From positions 1-8,539 of the forward strand of contig JASLBO010000537.1 in assembly GCA_030146605.1 (NCBI GenBank): DNA of 8,539 nucleotides, in the 5' to 3' direction. The notes beneath the pieces were generated by a model that was given only the letters and a program-made list of their open reading frames with translations, ran no database searches and was not told the origin of the DNA. Below, piece by piece: positions 1-8,300 of the stretch. Both the position numbers and the translations under genes were made by a program. The stretch is from Sphingomonas sp. (GTDB lineage: Bacteria; Pseudomonadota; Alphaproteobacteria; Sphingomonadales; Sphingomonadaceae). Every line of letters begins with the position of its first letter. Within the stretch, counting starts at the first letter, position 1.

Positions 1-1966
1 GGATATCGTGCGAATTGTACAGCGTGACCGCAGCGGGCGCGGCCTTGCGGGTGCGGGTGACGCGATAGGCGTGGAAATTGGCGACGAGGATGTTCCGCGA
101 ATCCCGGATTTCGAGCGCGACGGTGTCGAGGCCCTCTCCGGCTTCCTCTTCGGTCTGCGGCGCGAGCAATTCCCAATTGGCGACTCGGTTGAGCGTGATC
201 TCGCTGCGGACATGATGCTCGACCGAGGCCTGGATGATCCGCCCCGGCGTTTCGGTGTCCGAGATCAGGATGCCGGGGTGGGCGAAGGTGCTCGGGCTCC
301 AGATATTGGCGAAGGTACCGCCGCCGCCCGTAGTCACCCACAGGCTGGCATATTGGCGATCCCAGCCGCGCGCCGCGTCCGGATCGGCAGTGGCGTTGTT
401 GTTGTACGGAGTCACGCGGGTGCCGTCGTAGCGGTTGGTGCCGTGGCCGCCCTGGAACTTGACGTCGTTGACCAGCGAACTGGCGCCCGCCATCCACAGC
501 AAGGCAGTCGCGCGCGGATTGGCACCATTGGTGTCGAGGCCGAGGCCCGCGACGATGGCGTCGCCACCGCGCGCGCTCTCGACCAATGCCTTGGGGGTGC
601 CGATCCCCTGATATCCGGGCGTCCCGTCGGGCAGCACGATCTGGGTCAGGCTGGGGTGCAGCCCGAGCAGCACCGTATCGGGGCGCAGGCGCAGCGTGTC
701 GGTCACCCGATAGAAGCCGGCCGGCAGATAGACGACGCGGTGACTGTCGATCGCCTTCTGGAGCGCGGCGGTGTCGTCGGTCTTGTCGTCGCCTTTGGCC
801 CCGAGCGTACGAACGCTGACCCAGTCGGAGACCGGCGGGAGCGGGCGAATGACCGGCGTGAAGGGCGGCGGCAGTGCGGCGATGCGGCGCGCCTGCATCC
901 CGGTCTTGAACTCGCCCATGCGGCCGAGACCGGGCAAGGTCAGCCCGTACGTGAAGCTCGCGACCGCATAAGCCGGGCCCGCGCCCTGCACCGTCTTCCC
1001 GCTGTCGCGGAAGCGCGCGAAGACCGGGGTGTTGGCGGCCACCACATTCTGGAAGCCGACCTGGGTGTAGACGTTGTTCTCGTTCGAGATGATCACCGCC
1101 GCCTTCGAGACATTCTCGAACCGGACATCCTGCCCCCATAGCCAGTCGCCATAGCCACGGTCGATCTCGATCCCGACGGGGACATTGCGGAACGCGACAT
1201 TGACCAAAGTCAGGCCCGCCTCGTGCTCGCGGATCGCGGCGTCGCGCTGACCTTCGAACGTCGAATCAACGAGGGCGAAGGGCCATGCCGGCGACGTCTT
1301 CTCGGCAAGGATGCCGTAGCGCCCGCCGCGGAAGTGCAGGTCCTCGGCCTGGTTGGCGACATGGTAGAGCCCCGCCAGCCCCGAACCGATGTCGAAATCG
1401 GCATGGCTGACGAAGCTGTGCTGCGCGGCGTGGAAGCGGATCGCAGTCGCCGCCGGATTGCCGTCGAGGATGCGGAAATCGATATTGCCGAGCGCCGAAT
1501 AGAAGGTCCCCGAATTGGCGTCGGGCACGTCCTTGTTGAACGGCACGCCGGGGGGCGGAAAGGCGACCTGGCCGCGCTGCCCCGAATCCCCCGGCCGCGC
1601 CCCGGCGAAGACCAGCATATGCGCAACGCCGCGCTGAAAACCGGGGGTGCTGGCGCCCAGAACAATCACCGGGCGCTTCGCCCCGACGCCGAAGATGCGC
1701 ACAGCCGGCCAGAGATAGATCGTCCGGCTGATGCGGTACTTGCCCTCGGGCAGGAAGACGATCCCGCCTCCGCCCTTCGCCGCGGCCTTGTCGATCGCGC
1801 GCTGGATCGCCGCGCTATCATCCGCCCGCCCGTCGCCGACTCCCGCAACGGTGACCGCGTTGGGCTCGTCGGGCGCGCTGGTATAGACCGACCGGGATGC
1901 CGCGGCCTCAATCGTGCCGAACAATGCCAGCAAGGCCGCGCAGATCCCGATCAGTCGCTGGTGCAT
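1..1966 (-). CDS. GH55-type tandem beta-helix secreted glycoside hydrolase, C-terminus cut by window edge
   Basis: The reading frame starts at ATG 1966-1964 and stays open for 655 codons to the left edge. A GAGGG Shine-Dalgarno lies 6 nt before the start. Residues 1 to about 23 (MHQRLIGICAALLALFG...EAAA) look like a Sec signal peptide, so the product should act outside the cytoplasm. Two Pectate_lyase_3/GH55-like beta-helix modules follow. Each opens with a GDG/GDD-x-x-DD-[ST]-AA-[IL]-Q motif: GDGRADDSAAIQRAID at about 44-59 and GDDKTDDTAALQKAID at about 392-407. Each continues with a [FY]LP-x-G-x-Y-R stretch. Residues 582-606 carry VEHH and QTE, with E583 and E606 23 residues apart. This matches the VEH...QTE pattern of GH55 exo-beta-1,3-glucanases, where such glutamates are catalytic. 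The protein is a close paralogue of the gene at 5313-8342; in one hand alignment 87 of 112 residues agree. Whether it also has a C-terminal propeller cannot be seen. The fold is secure; the glucanase activity is inferred. Confidence 0.9.
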   Translation of the reverse strand, partial: MHQRLIGICAALLALFGTIEAAASRSVYTSAPDEPNAVTVAGVGDGRADDSAAIQRAIDKAAAKGGGGIVFLPEGKYRISRTIYLWPAVRIFGVGAKRPVIVLGASTPGFQRGVAHMLVFAGARPGDSGQRGQVAFPPPGVPFNKDVPDANSGTFYSALGNIDFRILDGNPAATAIRFHAAQHSFVSHADFDIGSGLAGLYHVANQAEDLHFRGGRYGILAEKTSPAWPFALVDSTFEGQRDAAIREHEAGLTLVNVAFRNVPVGIEIDRGYGDWLWGQDVRFENVSKAAVIISNENNVYTQVGFQNVVAANTPVFARFRDSGKTVQGAGPAYAVASFTYGLTLPGLGRMGEFKTGMQARRIAALPPPFTPVIRPLPPVSDWVSVRTLGAKGDDKTDDTAALQKAIDSHRVVYLPAGFYRVTDTLRLRPDTVLLGLHPSLTQIVLPDGTPGYQGIGTPKALVESARGGDAIVAGLGLDTNGANPRATALLWMAGASSLVNDVKFQGGHGTNRYDGTRVTPYNNNATADPDAARGWDRQYASLWVTTGGGGTFANIWSPSTFAHPGILISDTETPGRIIQASVEHHVRSEITLNRVANWELLAPQTEEEAGEGLDTVALEIRDSRNILVANFHAYRVTRTRKAAPAAVTLYNSHDI

Positions 1967-1972
1967 GATGCG

Positions 1973-1977
1973 CCCTC
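1973..1977 (-). promoter_or_regulatory. Ribosome binding site of the left GH55 gene
   Basis: GAGGG on the minus strand, 6 nt before ATG 1966. It supports this start, which also gives a clean signal peptide. It directly abuts the terminator T tract, so a transcript ending at the terminator would not carry a usable leader for this gene. Confidence 0.6.
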
Positions 1978-1979
1978 AC

Positions 1980-2009
1980 AAAAAAGGGTCCCGGCCGTTA
2001 GGCCGGGAC
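1980..2009 (-). terminator. Rho-independent terminator after the TonB receptor gene
   Basis: On the minus strand a perfect 9-bp stem (GTCCCGGCC / GGCCGGGAC, 2009-2001 paired with 1996-1988) with a TAAC loop is followed by CC and six T residues (1985-1980). It lies 26 bp beyond the receptor stop codon. A smaller 5-bp hairpin (CCCAC / GTGGG, 2029-2025 with 2019-2015) sits between the stop codon and the terminator. The T tract ends three bases before the Shine-Dalgarno of the next gene (1977-1973), so it separates the receptor from the downstream GH55 gene with almost no leader. Confidence 0.85.
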
Positions 2010-2035
2010 GAGTTCCCACGGGAGGTGGGTTACGA

Positions 2036-5014
2036 TCAGAAGTTGAAGCGAACGCCGACCCGATAGGTGCGTCCGACCGTGTCGTAGAGCGCCGGATTGA
2101 CGTCGAGCCCGGTATTGGTCTGCGGCGATGGCGCGGGATCGTGGTCGAACAGATTGTCGACCTTGAAATAGGCCTTGATCGCCGAGCTCAGATTGTACGA
2201 GCCGCCGACGTCGACATAGAAAGCGCCCTCCATCTTGTTCTGGTTGATCGTCGGGTGGTTGCCGGTCGATGCCGGACACCCGGTGGTGCAGACGACATAT
2301 TGGTTGCCGTACACGCCGTCGGAGAACCAGCGTTCCTGAACGGTCAGTCCGAACCTGTCATTCTCGTAGCTCTGGATCGCCAGCCACTTCCAGTCGGGCG
2401 TGTTCCCGGTATTGGCACCCGCCTGGTCGACCGGGTCGACCCCGGCAATGCCCGCCTTGACGATGAACTCGCGGATATTGGTACCCAGCGCGCGCAGCGT
2501 GAAGCTGCCCGGCAGCCCAAGCGGCTGATTCCACCGATAGCTCGCCTCGATGTCGAACCCGCTGGTCTTCCACGAGGCGAGATTGAACGGCTGGACGTTG
2601 ATGAAATTGCCGCCCTGTACCGGGCTGTTGAGCACGAACCCGCCGCAGAACGCCTGATTGCCCTCGAAACAGAAGCGGACGATCTGGTCCGCCGAAAGCG
2701 TCGAAACAACGCTGTCGAGCTTGATCGTGTAATAATCGAACGAGAGGCTGAGCCCAGGCAGCCAGGACGGGTTGGCGAGCGCGACGCCGACTTCGGTGTT
2801 GCGCGCGATCTCGGGCTTGAGATTCGGGTTGCCGATCGTGTTCTGGAACGCCTGCACTGCGCCGGCGGGCGGAAACGGATTGGCGAAGTTCGGCAGCGTC
2901 GTCACGGTCGGCGCGGCGAACAGCTCGGACAGGTTTGGCGCGCGCACGTCACGCGACGTCACTGCGCGCAGGCGGAAGCCGTCGAGCGGGGTTTCCCATG
3001 TCCCGCCGATCTTCCACGCCCAGACCGTTCCCGAGGTGCTGTAATGCGTCACGCGCGCGGCGCCGTTTAGGTTGGCCCTGCCCGCCCCGCCGCCGTTGAA
3101 CAGCGGCAAGTTGAATTCGGCCGAGCCTTCGTACACGTCATAGGAACCGCTGCCGTTCTTGTAATTGCCGGCCGCCCAGTTGCTGCCCAAAGGAACGTTG
3201 AGCAGCGGATCCGCCGGATAGGCGTCGCTGTTCGGGCTCAGCGTGCTGACACCCGCGCCATAGGGGTCTGCGCGCACCTCGTAGAATTCATGACGATACT
3301 CGCCGCCAAAGGCCAGCGAGAGCGGGCCAGCCCAGAGGTCGAACAGATTGCCCGAGAAGTTGATGCTGGCGACATCCTGGGTCAGCCTTGTGTGTTGGAA
3401 GGGCCCATTCTCGGGCAGCACATAAGCGAGCGCTGCGGACGAGGGCGCCGCGCCGCCGAAGACATTGATCGGCTGGCATCCTGCCGCGCGTGCGGCTGCG
3501 TCGGCGCAGACGATCGCGCCGTTCAACGTGATTGCGTTGGTCGCGGCAACATAGCGGTTCTGCAGGACGATATTGTTGACGTCGATATCGGAAATGGTGG
3601 TTCCGTGCGCGAAATAGGCGTCGTAGTTCCAGTCAGCTCCCCCGACGCCGAACTGGCCCTTGAGCCCGCCGACGAAGCGATATTGGCGGCGATCGGTATA
3701 GACTCTCGTATCAGGGAAGGAGCCGTTGCTCGAGCCGAAGTTGAAGCTGGTGATACCCGCGGTGACGCAGCGATCGCGCACCAGCTGCGGCAGGAACGGA
3801 TTGGCGCATTGCACCGTCAGGTTCGGCCGGTTGTACCCCGGGCTCGGCTGGTTGTTGGTTTTCACCTGCGCCACGCCGACCGTCAGATAGACTTCGTTGT
3901 TCGGCGCGAAGTCGAACCCGATCCGGCCGAAGCCGTTGACGCGCTGAAGCTCCGAGACCAGCGATGCGCCCGAACCCGGCGCGCCCGACAGGTCGCCGCC
4001 GACGCAGAAGCTGTTGCCCGGATAGCAATTGGACACGCGGCCATTGCCCAGCGGCGCACCGCCCGACCCGTAGTTGAAATTGAACGGCGTGCCGTTGACG
4101 TCGAAGGCGATGCCCTGGAGCGGGCCGTTGTTGATCAGGCCGTAGCGCGCATATTGATAAGGCTGGGCAAAGTCGCTGTAGACGAATTGCGGCGAGCCAT
4201 TGTTGGTCTGCCCGGTATTGAGCAGGGTCGAGGCGCGATACCAGTCGCGCTTGCCGGCGAGATCGATGCCGAAATCGCCCGGGCCGACGCCGCCGTCATG
4301 GGCATATTCGCCGCTGACGATCAGATGCAGGCGATCGTTGGCCAGTGCCGTGCCCCAAGCGCCCTGGACGAGGATCTGCTCGTTGTCGCCATAAGTGGTG
4401 ACGCCGCCCTGCACATTGCCCTTGAAGCCGGTGAAGCGCGTATCGGTGATGAAGTTGACGACACCGCCGACCGCGTCCGAACCATAGGTCGCCGAGGCAC
4501 CGCCGTTGACCACGTCGACGCGCTTGACCAGCAATTGCGGGAACAGGCTGATATCGGGCACGCCGGTGACGTTCGCGCCAACTACGCGCTGGCCGTCGAG
4601 CAAGGTGAGCGTCCGGATCGCGCCGAGCCCGCGCAGCGAGAAGGAGCTCAGCCCCTGCTGGCCGCTTGAGGTGCTGAACGTGCCGGTCGAAGTACCGGTC
4701 GAGCCCTGCAGCGACGGCAGCTGCGCGATTGTGTTGAAGATGTTGGGCTGCGCATTGGAGATGATCTGCTCTTCGCTGATCACCGTGGTCGGCGTTGGCG
4801 CAGTGAACCCGCTGGCGATGATGCGCGAGCCGGTGATGACGATGTCATCGGCTTCCCGCTCCGCGGCGGCCTCGGGCACGGCTTCGGCCTGCGGCGCGGC
4901 AACCTCGTCCTGCGGCGTGGTCTGCGCCTGCGCGCCGCTCGCCAGCGCCATTGCGACCAGCGCCACCATGCTGACGCCGCAGCGTTGCCGATCGAGTTCG
5001 AAAATCCCCTTCAT
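2036..5014 (-). CDS. TonB-dependent outer-membrane receptor
   Basis: A 992-residue outer-membrane active transporter, driven by TonB-ExbB-ExbD. Start ATG 5014 is chosen over the upstream in-frame start at 5227. GGAGGGG (5026-5020) sits 5 nt before it, and it gives a signal peptide (MKGIFELDRQRCGVSMVALVAMALASGAQA, cleavage near residue 30). The extra 71 upstream codons read through intergenic palindromes. A TonB-box-like DDIVITGS lies at about 56-63. The plug domain runs about 70-190, with LRG, TLLDGQRV, RVDVVNGGASATYGSDAVGG and VVNFIT typical of the family. The rest is a 22-strand-type barrel ending in YRVGVRFNF with the expected terminal Phe. No N-terminal STN signalling domain is visible, so sigma/anti-sigma control is not expected. 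The barrel has ten cysteines in five close pairs. The receptor sits between two GH55-type enzymes, which suggests an oligosaccharide ligand; that is inference, and an iron chelate cannot be excluded from sequence alone. Confidence 0.96.
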   Translation of the reverse strand: MKGIFELDRQRCGVSMVALVAMALASGAQAQTTPQDEVAAPQAEAVPEAAAEREADDIVITGSRIIASGFTAPTPTTVISEEQIISNAQPNIFNTIAQLPSLQGSTGTSTGTFSTSSGQQGLSSFSLRGLGAIRTLTLLDGQRVVGANVTGVPDISLFPQLLVKRVDVVNGGASATYGSDAVGGVVNFITDTRFTGFKGNVQGGVTTYGDNEQILVQGAWGTALANDRLHLIVSGEYAHDGGVGPGDFGIDLAGKRDWYRASTLLNTGQTNNGSPQFVYSDFAQPYQYARYGLINNGPLQGIAFDVNGTPFNFNYGSGGAPLGNGRVSNCYPGNSFCVGGDLSGAPGSGASLVSELQRVNGFGRIGFDFAPNNEVYLTVGVAQVKTNNQPSPGYNRPNLTVQCANPFLPQLVRDRCVTAGITSFNFGSSNGSFPDTRVYTDRRQYRFVGGLKGQFGVGGADWNYDAYFAHGTTISDIDVNNIVLQNRYVAATNAITLNGAIVCADAAARAAGCQPINVFGGAAPSSAALAYVLPENGPFQHTRLTQDVASINFSGNLFDLWAGPLSLAFGGEYRHEFYEVRADPYGAGVSTLSPNSDAYPADPLLNVPLGSNWAAGNYKNGSGSYDVYEGSAEFNLPLFNGGGAGRANLNGAARVTHYSTSGTVWAWKIGGTWETPLDGFRLRAVTSRDVRAPNLSELFAAPTVTTLPNFANPFPPAGAVQAFQNTIGNPNLKPEIARNTEVGVALANPSWLPGLSLSFDYYTIKLDSVVSTLSADQIVRFCFEGNQAFCGGFVLNSPVQGGNFINVQPFNLASWKTSGFDIEASYRWNQPLGLPGSFTLRALGTNIREFIVKAGIAGVDPVDQAGANTGNTPDWKWLAIQSYENDRFGLTVQERWFSDGVYGNQYVVCTTGCPASTGNHPTINQNKMEGAFYVDVGGSYNLSSAIKAYFKVDNLFDHDPAPSPQTNTGLDVNPALYDTVGRTYRVGVRFNF

Positions 5015-5019
5015 TGAAT

Positions 5020-5026
5020 CCCCTCC
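5020..5026 (-). promoter_or_regulatory. Ribosome binding site deciding the receptor start
   Basis: GGAGGGG on the minus strand, 5 nt before ATG 5014. It selects the 992-residue product with a proper signal peptide over the longer 1063-codon frame that begins at 5227. Confidence 0.75.
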
Positions 5027-5078
5027 AACCTTTCTGTTCTGTGTCCGGACGGTATCTCCCGCCCTGCTCCGCCGCACG

Positions 5079-5094
5079 TACGACATAGGTCGTA
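5079..5094 (-). promoter_or_regulatory. Candidate operator dyad upstream of the TonB receptor
   Basis: A perfect 6-bp inverted repeat, TACGAC / GTCGTA, with a 4-bp spacer, centred about 72 bp upstream of the receptor start codon. The 17 bp TACGACATAGGTCGTAG (plus-strand reading, 5079-5095) match the site at 8402-8418 at 14 positions in the same orientation and at nearly the same distance from the start codon. Dyad symmetry plus duplication at two neighbouring promoters points to a homodimeric transcription factor. No regulator is encoded in the window and I do not recognise the motif as a named regulon. No convincing -35/-10 pair is visible next to it, which would fit an activator-dependent promoter. 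Confidence 0.55.
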
Positions 5095-5120
5095 GCGGCC
5101 GGCTCGGGCGGGCACGCGCA

Positions 5121-5160
5121 ACCACTCCCCTCCCTGCAAGGGAGGGGCTTGGGGGTGGGT
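5121..5160. repeat. REP-like palindrome with G-rich tail
   Basis: A perfect 9-bp stem (CCCCTCCCT / AGGGAGGGG, 5127-5135 with 5139-5147) closes on a 3-nt loop. It is followed by CTTGGGGGTGGGT, whose GTGG can pair with CCAC before the stem. Short extragenic palindromes of the CCCTCCC...GGGAGGG type are common between genes in sphingomonads and other alphaproteobacteria, so this is probably a dispersed repeat and not a gene-specific signal. Confidence 0.55.
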
Positions 5161-5187
5161 GCGAGCTCGACGAACTGCCCGGCGCAA

Positions 5188-5221
5188 AGCAAAGGCCAAG
5201 GCATCGAGCCCGGCCTTTGCT
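5188..5221. repeat. Intergenic inverted repeat (10-bp stem)
   Basis: A perfect 10-bp inverted repeat, AGCAAAGGCC (5188-5197) and GGCCTTTGCT (5212-5221), with a 14-nt loop. It has no run of T residues on either side, so a standard intrinsic terminator is unlikely. It is the second of four consecutive hairpins between the two genes. Confidence 0.5.
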
Positions 5222-5231
5222 GCCCACCCAC

Positions 5232-5274
5232 GATCGGGTGAACAGGCCATGCTGGGAGCATCGCCGACCCGATC
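5232..5274. repeat. Intergenic two-tier hairpin
   Basis: The outer stem is a perfect 8-bp pair, GATCGGGT (5232-5239) with ACCCGATC (5267-5274). Inside it, GGC/GCC and ATGCT/AGCAT (5249-5253 with 5257-5261) form an inner stem with one C-C mismatch and a GGG loop. The outer and inner stems are joined by an uneven internal loop. It lies 38 bp beyond the stop codon of the upstream GH55 gene and could protect or end that transcript, but it lacks a U tract. Confidence 0.5.
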
Positions 5275-5299
5275 ATCCCTCCCTGAGAAGGAGAGGGAT
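5275..5299. repeat. Imperfect palindrome just after the GH55-propeller gene
   Basis: ATCCCTC (5275-5281) pairs with GAGGGAT (5293-5299) over 7 bp, extended past a mismatch. The hairpin starts 14 bp after the stop codon at 5313-5315. It resembles the palindrome at 5127-5147 in core sequence (CCTCCCTG...AGG...GAGGG) and has the same orientation, so the two may be copies of one repeat family. There is no T tract, so a role as terminator would have to be Rho-dependent or by transcript stabilisation. Confidence 0.45.
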
Positions 5300-5312
5300 T
5301 CTGAATGTCGAC

Positions 5313-8300
5313 CTAGGGCCGCGCCGCGTAAAGCGCGTGGTGGGTGAGGATGAACAAGGTGCGCCGGTCGGGCCCGCCGAACAGGATCTGCAGCGGCCGC
5401 TCAGGGACGTCGATCCGCCCCGCCTCCTTGCCGTCGGGGCCGTAGACGAACACCTGCCCGTTCGCGACATAGACGCGGCCCTGCGCATCCACCGCGACGC
5501 TCTCGCCGCCTCGATTGGCGAAGGGCTTCAGGTCGGCGAGCGTCCCGCCTGCGCCGACGGTGCCGCTATAGGTGATATTCTCCGATCCATTGGTGACGAA
5601 CAGCCGCTCGCCCTGGCGCCCGCTGACCAGCCCGTTGGCATTGAGCCCGTTCGACCAGCGCCAGCCGACATGATCGATCGGTCCCTGTTGCCAGACCCGG
5701 AATGCCGGCAGCGCGAGGCTGCCGTCGGGCGAGACATATTCCTGCGCCTTGGGCGTGCCGACTTCACGCGCGAACATCTCGGCCAGCGTGGTAAACTGAT
5801 AGCTCTGATGATCGAGCTGGTCGCGAAACTCGCCATTGTTCCACCAATTGACCGGCAGCAGCGTCCGCGCCTGCGCCGCGCTGCGCATCGGCGTGGGTTT
5901 GATCACCGTCAGCTGGTCGGGCGGCCCTTTCGGGTCGAGCGAATAGACCGCGCCCTTGGGCCCGAGCGACGACAGCACGAGCAGATGTCCCGAGGCGTCG
6001 ACCGCGAGGTTGACCGGATCGAGCGCATGATCGCGCACCACCTCGAGTCCCCTGGCTTCGGTGAAGCGATGGATCCGCTGAAAGCGCCGGTCGATGAAAT
6101 AGAGTGCCCCTTGCGCATCCACCGCCGCGCCCGAGATCGACCAGAAGCCTTCGGCGACCTTGTCGACCGGCACCGCACCCGGCGCCGGCGCCACGATGCT
6201 GCGCTCGGCCGGGCCGATATCGAGCCTGGCGAACTCGCGCTCGCGCACCACCAGCTTGCGAGAGACGTCCTCGATCGCATTGTCGAACGGATATTTGCTC
6301 GCGCGCAGGAAGGTCCCGCAGCCCTCGTCGTCGCAGCTGGCATAGCCGCTCTCGGCATTCACATGGACATTTCGGAAGCGGATGTCGCTGGAGTTGAACA
6401 ATTTCACTGCGCTGCGCGCCGGGGCATAGCTGCGCGTCACCCGATAGCCGTGATAATTGGCGAAGAGCAGGTTGCGCGAATTGCGGATCTCGAGTCCGAT
6501 CGCATTAGGGCCATCGCCGACTTCCTGCTCGGTCTGCGGCGCGAGGAACTCCCAGTTCTGGACATTGTCGAGCACGAACTCGTTGCGGGCATGATGCTCG
6601 ACCGACATCTCGTAGACGTGGCCCGGTGTGCTCGTGTTGGTCACCATGAACCCCGCCGACGCGAAGGTGTTGGGGCTCCACACGTCGGCGAAGGTGCCGC
6701 CGCCGCCGTCGGTCACCCAGATGCTCGGATATTGCGCGTCCATCCGCCCGTCGGTCACCGGATCACCGCTCCGTGCCGACAGCGTGCCGAGCGGCTTGCC
6801 GTCGGCGGTGGGCGTGCCGCCGCCGCCCATGATCTTGAGGTCCTCGACGAGGCTGTGCTCCCCCGAACGCCACAGCAGGGCCGAGGCGCGCGGGTTGACC
6901 CGCCCGGTGAACAGCCCGAGCCCCGACAGGATGTTGTCGCCCCCGCGCGGAGTCTCGAGGATCGGCAGCACGCTGCCCAATCCGGCATGGCGCGGATTAT
7001 CGTCGGGAATATAGAGCTGGGTGAGTGCTGGGTGCAGCCCGATCAGCACCGTGTCGGCCCGCAGCTTGAGGCCGTCGGTCACCTTGTAGAAGCCCGCCGG
7101 GAAATAGAGGATGCGCCTGGTGTCGATCGCGCGCTGGATCGCGGCGGTATCGTCGGTCTGCCCGTCGCCGACCACACCGAGGGTGCGGATATTGACCCAG
7201 TTGGCCATGCTCGGAAGCGCGCGAATGGCGGGCTTTCGCCGGGCGGGCAACGCGCGGAGCGGCTGGATGTCCGCCTCGGTCGCGTAGCTGCCCATCTGCC
7301 CCAGCTCGGGGACCGTCAGCCCGTAAGAGAAGGACGCGACCTTGTAGGCCTTGCCCTTACCCTCGATCGTCCGCGCACTGTCACGGAACCGCGCGAAGAC
7401 CGGAGTGTCTACCGCGAGCGCATTCTCAAACCCGATCTGGGTGAAGACGTTGTTCTCGTTCGAGATCACCACCGCCGCACGGCTGACCTTCTCGAACCGG
7501 ACATCCTTGCCCCACAGCGAGTCGCTATAGCCGCGGTCGATCTCGATCCCGACCGGCGTGTTGCGAATCGCGACATTGACCAGCGTCAGATCGACTTCAT
7601 GCTCGCGGATCGCCGCGTCGCTCTGCCCGTCAAAGGTCGAATCGATCAGAGTAAACTGCCATGCCGGCGAAGTCTTCTCGGTGACGATGCCATAGCGTCC
7701 GCCCTTGAAATGAACGTTCTCGATGACGTTGCCGGCCTGGTAGACTCCTGCAAAGGCGGTGCCGAGACGGAACTCCATGTCGCTAAGAAAGGCATGCTGG
7801 GCCATGCGGAAGCGCACTCCCGCCGCCGCCGGATTGCCCGCGCCGATCTCGACATCGATATTGCGCATCGACGAATAAAACGTGCCCGAATGGGCGTCGC
7901 GAACGATCTTGTCACGCGGCACGATCGTCGGCACCGGGACCGGCACCGGACCGGCCTGATATTGCGCTTCGCCGCCGAACACGATCATCGTCGAGACGCC
8001 CTGCTGGAACCCCGGCGTGTTCGCGCCGAGCAGGATCACCGGCCGGCTCCGCCCGACGCCATAGACCCGCACCCCGGCCGGCACGACCAGGGTCCGGCTG
8101 ATGCGATATTTGCCCGACGGCAAGAAGACCAGACCGTGCCCGGTCTTGTTCCGCGCCTGATCGAAGGCTTGCTGGATCGCGGCGGTGTCGTCGGCGCTGC
8201 CGTCGCCGACCGCCTTCACGGTCACTGCGCCGGGTTCGGCGGGCGCAGTCGGAAACACCGATGCGCCCTGCGCCTGGGCCGGGGCCGGAGCGGTCAGCGC

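Noticed and set aside
8..1141. Plus-strand open frame of 377 codons
   Set aside because: It is antisense to the left GH55 gene, whose minus-strand frame is open through the window edge and carries family motifs.
1223..3070. Plus-strand open frame of 615 codons
   Set aside because: It runs antisense across the left GH55 gene, the terminator and the receptor 3' end. The composition is low-information and there is no recognisable motif.
3290..4669. Plus-strand open frame of 459 codons
   Set aside because: It lies entirely antisense to the receptor barrel and plug, whose family motifs are clear on the minus strand.
5015..5227. N-terminal extension of the receptor from the start at 5227
   Set aside because: The extra 71 residues are Pro/Ser/Arg-rich, translate a REP-like palindrome and the dyad, and would bury the signal peptide. 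The start at 5014 has a strong Shine-Dalgarno.
4845..5276. Minus-strand 143-codon frame covering the intergenic region
   Set aside because: It starts in a hairpin, reads through repeats and overlaps the receptor start out of frame. No domain or good ribosome binding site supports it.
5127..5299. CRISPR array
   Set aside because: The palindromes are not regularly spaced identical repeats with unique spacers; they differ in sequence and length.
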